Shown here: piece by piece, positions 1 to 9,256 of the stretch
How positions within the stretch are numbered: the stretch's first letter is position 1
Layout: the number at the start of each line of letters is the position of its first letter
Assembly: GCA_038235275.1 (NCBI GenBank)
Contig: JBBSUC010000016.1
Span: 39,164-103,163 of the forward strand
Source of the DNA: Persicitalea sp038235275
GTDB lineage: Bacteria; Bacteroidota; Bacteroidia; Cytophagales; Spirosomataceae
Reading direction: 5' to 3'
DNA: 64,000 nucleotides
The notes under the pieces: generated by a model
The model's input: only the letters and a program-made list of their open reading frames with translations
Told to the model about the DNA's origin: nothing
Databases searched by the model: none
Made by a program: the position numbers and the translations under genes

Positions 1-2031
1 CCCCAGCCGGAAAGAATGCTCCAGCCCCAAGCTGAACCGATGGTAGTTGAAGTCGCCCTTCATGATGCTCATACCCAGATCGTAGTGGAATACAATGACG
101 GGCTTATTGGTGCTGGCAATGCCGTAGCGGTCGTTATCGTCCTGCACCATGATTTCGCCGGGAGCGAAGCGGGTTTCCAGCGAGAGTTCCCGAGTTTGGT
201 AATGGTGGCTATAGACTGGGTCGAGTTGGCCGGGCATTCGGTAAGCGAAGTCGAACTGCGGATCGAAGCTACGGCTCCGCACGCTTACCGTTTGTGTGAA
301 TCCGCTGCCTAGTTCCCTGCGTACGAAAGCGCGGGTGTTTTGCTGTAAATAAGCACGGTTAAGCGTTCCGAAGCGACTAAACGCCCCCCACAAGAAACTG
401 CTACCCACCAAATCGCTGCTAAAGCCCAGTTGCTCCAGGTCGTAACTGTGCTGAACCCCCACCACCGTCCAGGGCTTTTTCCCGACCACGTACTCCGCGC
501 CCAAGCCGTATTTGAATCGGCGGTCGAGCGTACCGTAGCCCCCGAATCCGCTCAATATCCAGCGGCGGCTAAAATCTTGGTTGGTCCGCAGCCCCAGCCG
601 CAGCCGATGGCCTTCGATGTTGTTGTTGGCGTAGCTGTACACCAGCGGGCCAATTTCCAGGCCCGTGTTGGGAATGGGAAAATATCCACCGCTGAACAGG
701 TCGATGGCCTTGCCCACGAGCTGCATCACGGGCGTATTGCGTACCGAATCCACGACCTCGAACACCCGCAGTTCCGCCGGGCTGAGGTTTTGGGGGCGCA
801 CCTGCTTCCAATAGTCGGGCGAGTCTTCACGGTAATTGTCCGCCATTTCGAGGGCGGGTTCGTAGAAATCAGGCGGAAGGGGCTTGTTGACTTCTATATT
901 CTCGGCCGATATATAAAACCGCACCAGCACCCCCGGCGCGTTGGGGACGGGTCGGTCCGAGTCGATCAGCAGTTGGGTAAGGACGGGCAGCCGGATGGGA
1001 TGGGACGGATCGCCCTCCTCGACATCCTCCCAGTATTGCTCCAGGCGAATGCTTTCCACAAAATTGATGTTGGCCCGGCGGTCGATTTGGGCGTCGATTT
1101 TAAGCAACCCCAGCCGGGTCGAATCGATCCATACCGTCCCGTTAAAAGCCACATCCTTGGTCTGCCGGGGTTCAAAATCGACCTGATAGCAGATTAACCC
1201 ACCCACCGAGACGGTGTCGATCAGATGAAAGGTGTAGAGGGTTTCCCAATACTGCCCCAGCGGGGAGGGGAAGTCTTTGTTCAGCAGACTGACATAGTTG
1301 CTGTAAAAATTGTACTGCTGGAACGATGCGCCCGTGAACTGGGCTGTCAGTCCGCCGTCGCTGATGCCCACGCCCAGGGCGCGGCTTTTCAGCACCCGCT
1401 CCTTGGTTTTGGCGGGGTCAGAGCGGTGGAAGTATTCGGAGTGCGTTTCGGAGACGAAAACGGGGACCGCCGGGTCGCCATTTTCGCCGACGATGGCGGG
1501 CATTTTGGACAGTCTGCCGCCAATCAAGCCGGGGCGGCGGCCTTCTTTTCTGGTGAATTCGTTGAGGTAGGCTTCGGTCTTGGCGTAGCTCTTGTGCTGA
1601 TAGGCAGCCAGTCGGTTGGGGTCGAACTGGTCGCGGCGGCTCACGGCTTCGCGCATAATGCGGTAAGCCGGATCGCCGCCTCGGGCGTACACCTTCACCT
1701 CTTGCAGACTACTGGCCGTGGCGGTGAGTACGACGTCGATCGTCTGGGTGGCCGCTTTCGTCAGCGGATAAACGCGGGCCGCGTAGCCCAGGCTCGACAC
1801 CAGCAGCGAGTCCCCCAGGCGAGGTGGCGTGAGCAGATAGTTTCCATCAGCGTCCGAACTGGCACCCGCCGTGGTACCCTTGACCGTCACGCTGACGAAC
1901 GGAATTCCTTGACCCGTAGCCGCATCCGTCACGCGGCCACCGAGTCGGTAGGGCGTTTGGGCCATAGCCGAGCCTACCAGCAGCAGCCAGCACAGCAAAT
2001 TAGCCAAACGCAGCGGGAAAAGTTGATTCAT
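1..2031 (-). CDS. DUF5686 / carboxypeptidase-regulatory-like outer membrane protein (3' end beyond window)
   Basis: The frame is open from an ATG at 2031 to the left edge, so the C-terminus is missing; 677 codons are visible. The product starts with a signal peptide (MNQLFPLRLANLLCW..., cleavage near AMAQ), then a carboxypeptidase-regulatory-like beta-sandwich (GGRVTDAATGQGIPFVSV), then the segment GGDPAYRIMREAVSRRDQFD and later VPVFVSETHSEYFHR, which are typical of the DUF5686 family. The last visible codons (GDFNYHRFSLGLEHSFRLG) look like outer-membrane beta-strands. Members are thought to sit in the outer membrane, but no defined substrate is known to me. A TATATTTG -7 element lies 36 bp upstream. 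Large plus-strand open frames inside it (430-1197, 1225-2034) are shadows. Confidence 0.85.
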   Translation of the reverse strand, partial: MNQLFPLRLANLLCWLLLVGSAMAQTPYRLGGRVTDAATGQGIPFVSVTVKGTTAGASSDADGNYLLTPPRLGDSLLVSSLGYAARVYPLTKAATQTIDVVLTATASSLQEVKVYARGGDPAYRIMREAVSRRDQFDPNRLAAYQHKSYAKTEAYLNEFTRKEGRRPGLIGGRLSKMPAIVGENGDPAVPVFVSETHSEYFHRSDPAKTKERVLKSRALGVGISDGGLTAQFTGASFQQYNFYSNYVSLLNKDFPSPLGQYWETLYTFHLIDTVSVGGLICYQVDFEPRQTKDVAFNGTVWIDSTRLGLLKIDAQIDRRANINFVESIRLEQYWEDVEEGDPSHPIRLPVLTQLLIDSDRPVPNAPGVLVRFYISAENIEVNKPLPPDFYEPALEMADNYREDSPDYWKQVRPQNLSPAELRVFEVVDSVRNTPVMQLVGKAIDLFSGGYFPIPNTGLEIGPLVYSYANNNIEGHRLRLGLRTNQDFSRRWILSGFGGYGTLDRRFKYGLGAEYVVGKKPWTVVGVQHSYDLEQLGFSSDLVGSSFLWGAFSRFGTLNRAYLQQNTRAFVRRELGSGFTQTVSVRSRSFDPQFDFAYRMPGQLDPVYSHHYQTRELSLETRFAPGEIMVQDDNDRYGIASTNKPVIVFHYDLGMSIMKGDFNYHRFSLGLEHSFRLG

Positions 2032-2066
2032 TAGACTCGGCAGCAGGAAACTCAATCACGGGTACA

Positions 2067-2074
2067 CAAATATA
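2067..2074 (-). promoter_or_regulatory. Bacteroidota -7 element TATATTTG upstream of the DUF5686 gene
   Basis: Read on the minus strand the bases are TATATTTG, matching TAnnTTTG, 36 bp before the ATG at 2031. A matching -33 element was not obvious. Confidence 0.45.
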
Positions 2075-2187
2075 TCCGCAAAAATTTCACTGGTAACGTT
2101 TGCTGTGCTAATTAATGTTCAAACTTTTTCAAGTTTCTCACCGAATTTTAGCCTGCGGATCTTTATTTTCATTTCCCTATTTCACGC

Positions 2188-3102
2188 TCACTTAGCCGCC
2201 TGCTTCGCCCTTTTCAGCGCATCCAGCCCAATCTTATATCCTTCCAGAATCAGCCGCGTGATGTCTTCAGAAGAAAATCCCTGCAAGTCCAGCAGCAGCG
2301 GCTCTTCGGGGCGGATAATGGTGAGTTTGATGGGATCGCCGCGCAGAATTGACCGCTCGGCGTAGCCCTCGGCCCACTCAATATCGTTGTTAACGATCTG
2401 GTTGACGGTCACGTCTTTCACGCGCTCGATGAGGCTGATGAGGTTGCGGGAGTTGAAATTCTCGCGGGTGTAGAGTTGCTTGGCGTGGCAGGCGATGAGG
2501 ACGATTTCCCTCGCCCCGTCGCGGATAGCCTCGTGGATGGGGGCCACCACCCTCAGGCCACCATCCAGAAATTTGTCAGTCTTGCTGCCGATCGGCACGG
2601 CGGGCATCAGCATGGGTAATGACGAACTGGCCCGTATGTAGTCCATGAAAAATTCGTCGTCGGGCGAGGCATACACGATATTGCCATTGGTAATATTCAC
2701 CGCTCCCACCTTGATCCTGACCGGACTGTTGCGCAGCACAAAGGCGTCGGTATGCTGGCGGATGAGGTTGTGAAGCGGTGCGGGATCGAGCAACCCATTG
2801 AATCGGCTCATCAAGGTGTTGAAACCCAACGAGACCCGCGAGCGTAAGATGGCCACGTCCTGCGGCTGGGTGATGTGCTTGATCCAGAAAGCCATGAGGT
2901 TGCGCCCCACGACGGGCCAGTCGATTTGTCCTCTGTCCAAATCCTGTTTCCCGGCTTCGTTGACCAGGTAAGCGGCGTTGAGCGCCCCCACCGACACACC
3001 GTAAATCATATCGGGTGCGAAACCGTCTTCTAACACGGCCTTGGCGGCCCCTACCTGAAAGGCGCCTTTCATGGAGCCTCCTCCTAGTATCAATGCTTTC
3101 AT
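2188..3102 (-). CDS. patatin-like phospholipase
   Basis: A 304-residue patatin-family serine lipid hydrolase. The oxyanion-hole glycine motif is GGGSMKGAFQ near residue 7, the nucleophile elbow is GVSVG near residue 40 (GxSxG), and the dyad aspartate is in LDGGLRV near residue 180, so the Ser-Asp dyad is intact. No signal peptide is seen, which suggests a cytoplasmic or membrane-associated enzyme acting on acyl lipids. The start MKALILGGG puts the first beta-strand at the normal position. It is transcribed away from the polyprenyl synthase gene; the 185-bp gap holds both promoters and a copy of the GGCTTTCGGCAGTCGG word that recurs at 10532. Confidence 0.9.
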   Translation of the reverse strand: MKALILGGGSMKGAFQVGAAKAVLEDGFAPDMIYGVSVGALNAAYLVNEAGKQDLDRGQIDWPVVGRNLMAFWIKHITQPQDVAILRSRVSLGFNTLMSRFNGLLDPAPLHNLIRQHTDAFVLRNSPVRIKVGAVNITNGNIVYASPDDEFFMDYIRASSSLPMLMPAVPIGSKTDKFLDGGLRVVAPIHEAIRDGAREIVLIACHAKQLYTRENFNSRNLISLIERVKDVTVNQIVNNDIEWAEGYAERSILRGDPIKLTIIRPEEPLLLDLQGFSSEDITRLILEGYKIGLDALKRAKQAAK

Positions 3103-3287
3103 GTAGTGGCTTTCGGCAGTCGGTATTTCCTATTTTCTTTTCTAGTAAACAGTGTAAACCCGGTGCAATGAAACAAACAAATTGAGCGCAAAATAGGTAT
3201 AAACAGAAGATTTTGTGGCAATTTTGTGCTTTAAAACCGCTTTACCCTCACACCCCTCCTTATCCGCTATCGCTCGGTAGCTTTTCC

Positions 3288-4262
3288 ATGACCCGCTCGA
3301 TTCAAGACATTCAAGCTCCTATTAAAGACGAAATGAAGGCTTTCGAGCCTAAGTTTCGGGCTTCGATGAAGAGCAATGTTCGGTTACTGGATCAGATCAT
3401 GAATTACATCATCCGGCGGAAGGGCAAGCAACTGCGGCCTATGTTCGTCTTTCTGTCGGCGGGCGTGTGCGGCCCCATTTCCGAGGCTACCTACCGGGGC
3501 GGGGCACTCATCGAACTGCTGCACACGGCTACCCTTGTCCACGACGACATCGTGGACGACTCCAACTACCGCCGGGGTTTCTTTTCGGTAAGTGCTTTGT
3601 GGAAAAACAAAATTGCCGTGCTGGTGGGCGACTACCTGCTCTCGCGCGGTCTGCTGCTATCGGTTGAAAATGAAGATTTTGAGTTATTGAAAATCGTCTC
3701 GACCGCCGTGCGTGAACTGAGTGAAGGAGAATTGCTTCAAATCGAGAAGGCCCGGCGGCTGGACGTGGACGAGGCAGTTTATTACGAAATTATTCGCCAG
3801 AAAACCGCTTCCCTCATCGCCTCCTGCTGCGCCGTAGGCGCTAGTTCGGTGGGAGCAGCTCCCGAGGTCGTGGCCCGGATGCACACTTTTGGCGAGAAGG
3901 TGGGCATGGCCTTCCAGATTAAGGATGACCTCTTCGACTACGGTGACGCCGAAGTGGGCAAGCCACTGGGCATCGACATTAAAGAGAAGAAAATGACGCT
4001 GCCACTGATTTACGCCCTTAACCAGTCGACGTGGTTGGAAAAAAGGCGTGTCATCAATATCGTCCGCAACGAAAGCCACAAGCCCAACAAAGTATCGGAG
4101 GTGATTGCTTACGTCAAGGAGTCGGGTGGTATCGCCTACGCCCAAGCCGCTATGCATCGCTACGTGGAGGATGCCCGGCAGCTTTTGCAAACTTTCCCCG
4201 AGTCGATCTATCGTGACTCATTGGAAGACTTGGTACAGTTCACCATCGAGCGGACGAAATAA
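3288..4262 (+). CDS. polyprenyl (isoprenyl) diphosphate synthase
   Basis: A trans-prenyltransferase that condenses isopentenyl diphosphate onto an allylic primer; in this phylum the usual roles are the menaquinone side chain or C15/C20 precursors. The first aspartate-rich motif is LVHDDIVDD and the second is IKDDLFDYGD, both intact, with GKQLRP binding substrate near the N-terminus. I chose the ATG at 3288 (MTRSIQDIQAP, 324 aa), which matches the usual N-terminus; the frame is open from 3213 but the extra 25 residues look non-coding. Small residues before the first motif suggest a long-chain product, but chain length cannot be read safely. Its stop (4260-4262) directly abuts the stop of the convergent permease gene. 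Confidence 0.9.
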   Translation: MTRSIQDIQAPIKDEMKAFEPKFRASMKSNVRLLDQIMNYIIRRKGKQLRPMFVFLSAGVCGPISEATYRGGALIELLHTATLVHDDIVDDSNYRRGFFSVSALWKNKIAVLVGDYLLSRGLLLSVENEDFELLKIVSTAVRELSEGELLQIEKARRLDVDEAVYYEIIRQKTASLIASCCAVGASSVGAAPEVVARMHTFGEKVGMAFQIKDDLFDYGDAEVGKPLGIDIKEKKMTLPLIYALNQSTWLEKRRVINIVRNESHKPNKVSEVIAYVKESGGIAYAQAAMHRYVEDARQLLQTFPESIYRDSLEDLVQFTIERTK

Positions 4263-6689
4263 TTACTCTGACCGTAGCGAATCTACCGGATTCATCAACC
4301 CAGCTCTAATAGATTGGTACCCCACTGTCAGCACCGCGATGGACGCAGCCAGCGCTGCGGCTAGACCGTACACCCACCATTCGATTTCGATGCGATAGGC
4401 AAAATCCTGCAACCACCCATTTAGGAAATAAGCCGCCACGGGCGAGGCGATGAGGATGGCGATGCCCACCAGTTTCATGAAATCTTTGCTCAGTAGCACC
4501 ACCACATTCGCCACGCTGGCGCCCAGTACTTTGCGCACGCCAATCTCCTTGGTGCGGGCCTCGACGGTAAAAGTTGCCAGGCCAAATAATCCCAGGCAGG
4601 CGATGAAAATGGCCAGCAGCGCAGCGACGGTGAAAATCTGCCCATACTGTTGCTCGCTCGCGTACGCCTTCCGGTAGTTTTCGTCCAGGAAAAAATATTC
4701 AAAAGGATTACCGGGGAAATAGGTTTTGTACAGTTTTTCCAGCGCCGCTACCTTGTCGCCCATGCGATCAGGCGTGAGGCGAAGGCTGTAATAAGAGTCG
4801 TTGTTTTGGGGGTAAAAGATGATGGGATCGACGCTGGTTCGGGCGCTCATGTGATTATAGTCTTTCGTCACGCCGATCACTTCCAAATAGCGTTCGTCCC
4901 ATTTGATCTTGGTGCGTACGGCTTCCTCGGGCGACTTGAAGCCTAACTCGGCTACGGCTCGCTCGTTCAGGATGACTTTGGAGTTGTCGTTCCAGTTCAC
5001 ATCGGTTTCCTGGGGGGTGAAATTGCGCCCGGCCACCAGCGGAATGCCGTAGGCAGGCAGGTAGCGGTCACCGATAACGGCGAAGGAATACGATTTCAGT
5101 TCGTCTTTGGGCTTGGAATTCGGTTGAGTGAAGCCCGACGTTCGGAAATTGTAATAACGACTCGGAACGCTGCCGGAAATGGCGTATTCCTTCACGATAC
5201 TCTGCTGCCCCAACGCCTGAGCGAAGCTGTTCCGCCGGGCGGCGTAGGTGCTGTCCTTGCCCAGCGACGGCCCCGGAATGACCAACATCTGTTCAGTTTT
5301 TATACCCAAATCCAGATTCTGCATGTGACGTAGCTGCGTGTAAATCACGATAGTGGCTAAAATCAGGCAGGTCGAGATGGCAAACTGCCCTACAACCAGC
5401 CCCTTGCGCAGCCAAATGCCTTTCGTGTTGCCAGTTACTTTGCCTTTCAGCGTTTCGATGGGCTTGAAATTGGAAAGCATCCAGGCTGTATAGAGACCTG
5501 ACAGCAGCGTTCCTGCGACAAGCATTCCCAAGCCGTAGGCCCAAACGGGCGTTTCGCCCAGCACTTCCAGCGATACGTTTTTGCCGATTAACTCTGCGAA
5601 AAAAGGCTGCAAAGAAACCACCAGCACGAGCGCCAGTCCGAAACCCAGCCCGTTGGTCAGCAGCGACTCGCCCAGAAACTGCGCCACAAGGTTGCCTTGT
5701 GTAGCACCCACCGCCTTGCGAACCCCCACTTCGCCCGCCCTTTTCAGGGCGTTGGCCGTAGATAGATTGACGTAGTTGAACCAGGCGATCAGCAGAATCA
5801 GCAGGGCAATTCCCGCCAGCATATACACATACTTCACGTTGCCCAGCGTTGGCAAAGTTTCGTTGATCGAAGCCGCCAGGTGCATGTTCTTGGCGGGTTG
5901 TAGCCGGAATACCACGCCGTCTTTGTCCGTGTTCAACTCATCACGCTGAGCGGTGAGCTTCTTTTCCAAAGGTTGATAGGCCGCGTCTTTTTTCAATAAA
6001 AAGAAGGTATTGATATACTGATTGTCCAGATTCTCTGTTCGTACCCAATCATTCTGGTTCTGGTTAGCCGGGTTTTTCAACGTTGCCAGCGAGAACACCA
6101 TATCGAAGCGAATGTCGGATTGGTCGGTCATATCGGCATAGACTCCCACCACGGCGTAAAGAGTGGCACCGAATTGGTTATTCAAAATTAAGGTTTTACC
6201 CAGAGCCGGATCTTTACCGAAATATTTCTTAGATGCCGATTTCGAAATAAAGAAGGTGTTTGGCTCTCCCAAGTCTGTCGCCTTGCCGCTCAACAGCGGA
6301 AAGCTGAAAAAGGTAAAGAAATTGCCGTCGGCGTATCCTATTGCTTGCTCACGGAAAGAGACTTCGCTGTTGGGTTTCTGCACGACGCCCGTAGCAATTC
6401 CCTCCGCGAAGCGACAATAGGCGTCTATTTCAGGAAACTTATGTTCCATGATCGGCGCGTAGCCGGGTTCGATCTCGGGCCACGAAGCACCATCTTGTCC
6501 CACGTTGACCATTCGATACATCTGGTCGATGTTGGCGTGAAACTGGTTCACGCTTTTTTCCAGGCTGACGTATTCCAGAATAAATACAAAGGCCGCAACG
6601 CCCAGGCCCAGCCCGACAATGTTGATAAGGCTAAACACGCGGTTGCGGAGCAGATTGCGGTAGGCGATTTTCAGGTAGTTTCGTAGCAT
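4263..6689 (-). CDS. MacB/FtsX-family ABC transporter permease (orphan)
   Basis: An 808-residue inner-membrane permease with the layout N-terminal TM helix (NRVFSLINIVGLGLGVAAF), periplasmic MacB_PCD domain, FtsX core with three TM helices (around residues 310-440), a second periplasmic domain, and a second FtsX core ending near PVDSLRSE. The cores contain the family motifs RAGEVGVRKAVGA and RTKEIGVRKVLGAS. No ATPase gene is adjacent, as is common for these double-FtsX permeases in Bacteroidota. The start at 6689 (MLRNYLKIAYRN) is chosen because the frame's first ATG at 6782 would place regulatory DNA in the protein. It is paralogous to the gene at 13347-15725 and shares its upstream palindrome. 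Confidence 0.9.
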   Translation of the reverse strand: MLRNYLKIAYRNLLRNRVFSLINIVGLGLGVAAFVFILEYVSLEKSVNQFHANIDQMYRMVNVGQDGASWPEIEPGYAPIMEHKFPEIDAYCRFAEGIATGVVQKPNSEVSFREQAIGYADGNFFTFFSFPLLSGKATDLGEPNTFFISKSASKKYFGKDPALGKTLILNNQFGATLYAVVGVYADMTDQSDIRFDMVFSLATLKNPANQNQNDWVRTENLDNQYINTFFLLKKDAAYQPLEKKLTAQRDELNTDKDGVVFRLQPAKNMHLAASINETLPTLGNVKYVYMLAGIALLILLIAWFNYVNLSTANALKRAGEVGVRKAVGATQGNLVAQFLGESLLTNGLGFGLALVLVVSLQPFFAELIGKNVSLEVLGETPVWAYGLGMLVAGTLLSGLYTAWMLSNFKPIETLKGKVTGNTKGIWLRKGLVVGQFAISTCLILATIVIYTQLRHMQNLDLGIKTEQMLVIPGPSLGKDSTYAARRNSFAQALGQQSIVKEYAISGSVPSRYYNFRTSGFTQPNSKPKDELKSYSFAVIGDRYLPAYGIPLVAGRNFTPQETDVNWNDNSKVILNERAVAELGFKSPEEAVRTKIKWDERYLEVIGVTKDYNHMSARTSVDPIIFYPQNNDSYYSLRLTPDRMGDKVAALEKLYKTYFPGNPFEYFFLDENYRKAYASEQQYGQIFTVAALLAIFIACLGLFGLATFTVEARTKEIGVRKVLGASVANVVVLLSKDFMKLVGIAILIASPVAAYFLNGWLQDFAYRIEIEWWVYGLAAALAASIAVLTVGYQSIRAGLMNPVDSLRSE

Positions 6690-6696
6690 GATGTTT

Positions 6697-6744
6697 GGGC
6701 GTGTAGGGTCGGACAGGCGCACCTGCAAACATAGGTGTTCGCCC
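6697..6744 (-). repeat. dispersed repeat, GGGCGAACACCTATG type
   Basis: On the minus strand this 5' leader reads GGGCGAACACCTATGTTTGC and continues with CGCCTGTCCGACCCTACA. The same string with few changes occurs at 33896-33938, and a shorter version occurs at 15735-15762. It lies between the start codon of the permease and its upstream palindrome. Confidence 0.7.
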
Positions 6745-6765
6745 GATGTAGGTCTCAATAGTAAA

Positions 6766-6780
6766 GTAAAACCCATGCCC
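6766..6780 (-). promoter_or_regulatory. GGCATGGG element shared by both permease genes (sigma-54-like -24 half)
   Basis: On the minus strand the bases are GGGCATGGGTTTTAC. The GGCATG core resembles a sigma-54 -24 element, but the -12 GC is AC here, so the assignment is weak. The centre of the palindrome at 6833-6870 is 75 bp upstream, the same spacing as in the paralogous permease gene. Confidence 0.35.
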
Positions 6781-6832
6781 AAAGAAATTTTTTCTGATAA
6801 TCAATGTCTTACAAAAAGAAAATACAGCACGA

Positions 6833-6870
6833 GTGTCCGAAATCGAACACTTTCGTTCGGAACCGGACAC
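6833..6870. promoter_or_regulatory. 38-bp interrupted palindrome, probable operator/UAS
   Basis: The arms are GTGTCCG-N4-CGAAC and GTTCG-N4-CGGACAC around a 6-bp centre, a perfect inverted repeat at the named bases. A close relative lies upstream of the second permease gene at 15841-15876. It sits between the divergent permease and moeB genes, so it could act on either, but the second copy points to the permease. Confidence 0.65.
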
Positions 6871-6930
6871 CGCCTTTTAGACGTTTCTCCCTTTTGCTCC
6901 CTACCTTGTGTTTATTTTTCTGACTGAACT

Positions 6931-8013
6931 ATGCTCACGGCCACCGAACAAAACCACTACCTGCGTCAACTGACTTTGCCTGAACTGGGCAGCGCGGGCC
7001 AGCAGCGGCTGAAAGACGCGCGGGTGCTGGTGATCGGGGCGGGAGGACTGGGCTGTCCGGTTCTGACGTACCTCGCGGCGGCGGGCGTGGGTACGCTGGG
7101 CGTCGTGGATTTCGACCGCGTGGAAATCAGCAACCTGCACCGCCAAGTGCTTTTTACGATCGAAGATGCGGGGCGAAATAAGGCCGAAGCGGCAGTGGAA
7201 CGGCTGGAAATACTGAATCCGCATATCCAGATTGTAGCGCATCCCCAAGGGCTGACCAAAGAAAACGCCTTGTCCATCGTAAAGGACTATCAAGTTGTTG
7301 TGGACGGCTCCGACAATTTTCCAACGCGCTACCTCGTCAACGACGCCTGCGTGCTGCTGGACAAACCGCTGGTCTTTGGCTCGATCTATAAATTTGAGGG
7401 GCAAGTCAGTGTGTTCAACTATCAAGGCGGCCCGACTTACCGCTGTCTTTATCCGACGCCGCCCGCAGAAGGCGAAGTACCCAACTGCGCCGAAATTGGC
7501 GTTATCGGCGTGTTACCCGGCATCATCGGCTCTTTGCAAGCGATGGAAACGGTGAAGCTCATTGCCGGCTTGGGCGAGGTACTTTCGGGAAATTTGCTGG
7601 TGTACGACGCGCTGCGGACTACTTTCCACAAGTATCAGTTCGCTGCCCGGCCCGAATCCCGCCACATTACGGCTTTGCAAAACGACTACGGCGAAACCTG
7701 CGCCATACCGACGGCGGGTCTGGAGGAGATCGATTACGAAGAATTGGAACTGGTCATGCAGGAACTTGTTCCGCCGCTACTAGTGGACGTCCGCGAACCG
7801 CACGAGTACCTGCAATTCAACCTCGGTGGCGTCAACTGGCCCCTGAATACAATTGCTCAGCACATTCCAGAACTCCTGGCCCGCACCAGCGTGGTACTTT
7901 GCTGCCAATCGGGTGTGAGAAGCCGTAAAGCCTACGAAATCCTGGCCCCGGCTTTGCCGAATCATCAGTTTAGGCAGTTGAAGGGAGGAGTAGTGTCGGT
8001 GCGTTATTCTTGA
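6931..8013 (+). CDS. moeB: MoeB/ThiF-family adenylyltransferase with C-terminal rhodanese domain
   Basis: An E1-like enzyme of 360 residues that adenylates the C-terminal glycine of a small sulfur carrier (MoaD or ThiS type). The N-terminal domain has the nucleotide motif GAGGLGCP near residue 36, the family segment ISNLHRQVLF, and GVLPGIIGSLQAMETVKLI. Residues from about 280 form a rhodanese domain (LLVDVREPHEY) with the active-site loop CQSGVRSRK, cysteine near 325, which supplies sulfur. The CxxC zinc pairs of E. coli MoeB are not evident: the first site reads GPTYRCLYP. A role in molybdopterin synthesis fits the nitrate reductase later in the window; thiamine synthesis is the alternative. 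XdhC follows 130 bp downstream. Confidence 0.85.
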   Translation: MLTATEQNHYLRQLTLPELGSAGQQRLKDARVLVIGAGGLGCPVLTYLAAAGVGTLGVVDFDRVEISNLHRQVLFTIEDAGRNKAEAAVERLEILNPHIQIVAHPQGLTKENALSIVKDYQVVVDGSDNFPTRYLVNDACVLLDKPLVFGSIYKFEGQVSVFNYQGGPTYRCLYPTPPAEGEVPNCAEIGVIGVLPGIIGSLQAMETVKLIAGLGEVLSGNLLVYDALRTTFHKYQFAARPESRHITALQNDYGETCAIPTAGLEEIDYEELELVMQELVPPLLVDVREPHEYLQFNLGGVNWPLNTIAQHIPELLARTSVVLCCQSGVRSRKAYEILAPALPNHQFRQLKGGVVSVRYS

Positions 8014-8143
8014 ATCGTGTAATCGTTAAACTGTGTAATTGCTGTTTTTTGTCTACCTGTTTATTTTTAATCGCTCTATATCAACAACTTAATCCGATAT
8101 ACATATAACGATTCCACAGCAATTCAACGATTCAACAACAATT
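8014..8143. repeat. intergenic run of ATTCAAC / GTAATCGT words
   Basis: The gap between moeB and xdhC begins with TTGAATCGTGTAATCG-like words and ends with CAATTCAACGATTCAACAAC just before the xdhC ATG. The same vocabulary recurs at 17974-18013 and 42907-42980, and inside the start of the nitrate reductase gene. Confidence 0.6.
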
Positions 8144-9256
8144 ATGAAGGAAATCAAATCCGTCCTCATCGCTTACGACCGCCTCGACCACGCTCACCAA
8201 CGCGCGGCTTTGGCAACGGTAGTGCGGGTGGAGGGTTCGTCGTACCGCCGCACGGGTGCGCGGATGCTGGTGGTGGATGATGGCACCTGGGTGGGCGGCA
8301 TCAGCGGCGGCTGCCTGGAAGGCGACGCGCTGAAAAGGGCGCGGCTGGCGATTGCCCGTTCGAAACCAATTCTGGTTACCTACGACACCACCGAGGACGA
8401 TGCGCACCAAATCGGCGTGGGTCTGGGCTGCAATGGCATCATCGATGTACTGCTGACGCCCGTCCTGCCCAACGACCCGCGCAGCCCCATTTCGGTGTTG
8501 CAGCAAGTCGTGGCCGACCGCCGCCAAACCAACGTTTTGCTTACCGTTATAAAGCTGGAGGGTGATCTGAACGGCTTCGGGATGGGAAACATCATTCGTT
8601 ACGCTGACCGCGAAAGCTTGCGCGGATTGGGCGATGAAGCTTTGGTTGAGCGCCTGGAAGAAAGCATTCAGTGGGTGGTTGGGAATAGCAAATCGGCGGC
8701 TTTGTCCTTTGTCTTAGAAGATGGACGTGAATTGGAAATCTTTGCCGAATTCCTGCCACCTGAGCTGCACGTGATTATTATGGGGCATCAGTACGACGTT
8801 TTTCCGTTGGCCAAAGTAATTAAGGAAGCGGGCTGGCGGGCGACCATTGTGGCCAATCCACAAAAAATTCATCGAGAAGTGGCCGCACTGGTCGGCGTGG
8901 TAGTAGCGCCGGATGAATTCTCACCCAAAATCATCGACAATTACTCGGCGGTTATTCTTATGTCGCACGATTTCAAAACGGATAAAAGTAGTTTGCCGCT
9001 GGTACTGAATGCGCCCTACATTGGGCTGCTTGGACCAAGGGTTCGGGCGGAGAGAATCTTTGCTGAACTGCGCGAAGAAGGCATCGCCATTTCACCGGAA
9101 GTTGAAGACCGTATTTTTGCGCCCGTTGGCCTGGATATTGGGGCGATTACGCCCGAAGAGATTGCCCTGTCGATGGTGGCCGAAATCAGGGCGGTATTTT
9201 CGCAGCGCGAAGGCGGGATGCTTCGTGAGCGATCTTCTACGATTCATGAGCGATAA
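8144..9256 (+). CDS. xdhC: XdhC/CoxI family protein
   Basis: Members bind molybdenum cofactor and help sulfurate and insert it into xanthine-dehydrogenase-type enzymes. The N-terminal XdhC/CoxI domain is clear (VVRVEGSSYRRTGARMLV, then GGISGGCLEGDA and the DTTEDD segment), and the C-terminal Rossmann-like XdhC_C domain begins near residue 207 (ELHVIIMGHQYDVFPLAKV). The usual second glycine of the GxG loop is a glutamine here (GHQ), so dinucleotide binding may be altered. Pairing with moeB supports a molybdenum-cofactor role, but no xanthine dehydrogenase or CO dehydrogenase client is in the window. 370 residues is normal for the Bacteroidota form. Confidence 0.85.
   Translation: MKEIKSVLIAYDRLDHAHQRAALATVVRVEGSSYRRTGARMLVVDDGTWVGGISGGCLEGDALKRARLAIARSKPILVTYDTTEDDAHQIGVGLGCNGIIDVLLTPVLPNDPRSPISVLQQVVADRRQTNVLLTVIKLEGDLNGFGMGNIIRYADRESLRGLGDEALVERLEESIQWVVGNSKSAALSFVLEDGRELEIFAEFLPPELHVIIMGHQYDVFPLAKVIKEAGWRATIVANPQKIHREVAALVGVVVAPDEFSPKIIDNYSAVILMSHDFKTDKSSLPLVLNAPYIGLLGPRVRAERIFAELREEGIAISPEVEDRIFAPVGLDIGAITPEEIALSMVAEIRAVFSQREGGMLRERSSTIHER

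Noticed and set aside
430..2034. Long plus-strand open frames (255 and 269 aa) at the left edge
   Set aside because: They lie antisense to the DUF5686 gene, which has a signal peptide and recognisable domains; their translations resemble nothing and reflect GC-rich codon bias on the other strand.
6766..6780. A firm sigma-54 promoter call
   Set aside because: The GG of the -24 element is present but the -12 GC is missing in both permease genes, so only a weak regulatory element is reported.
6931..9256. moeB-xdhC as part of a CO dehydrogenase or xanthine dehydrogenase operon
   Set aside because: No coxL/xdhA-type catalytic or FAD subunit gene is nearby.
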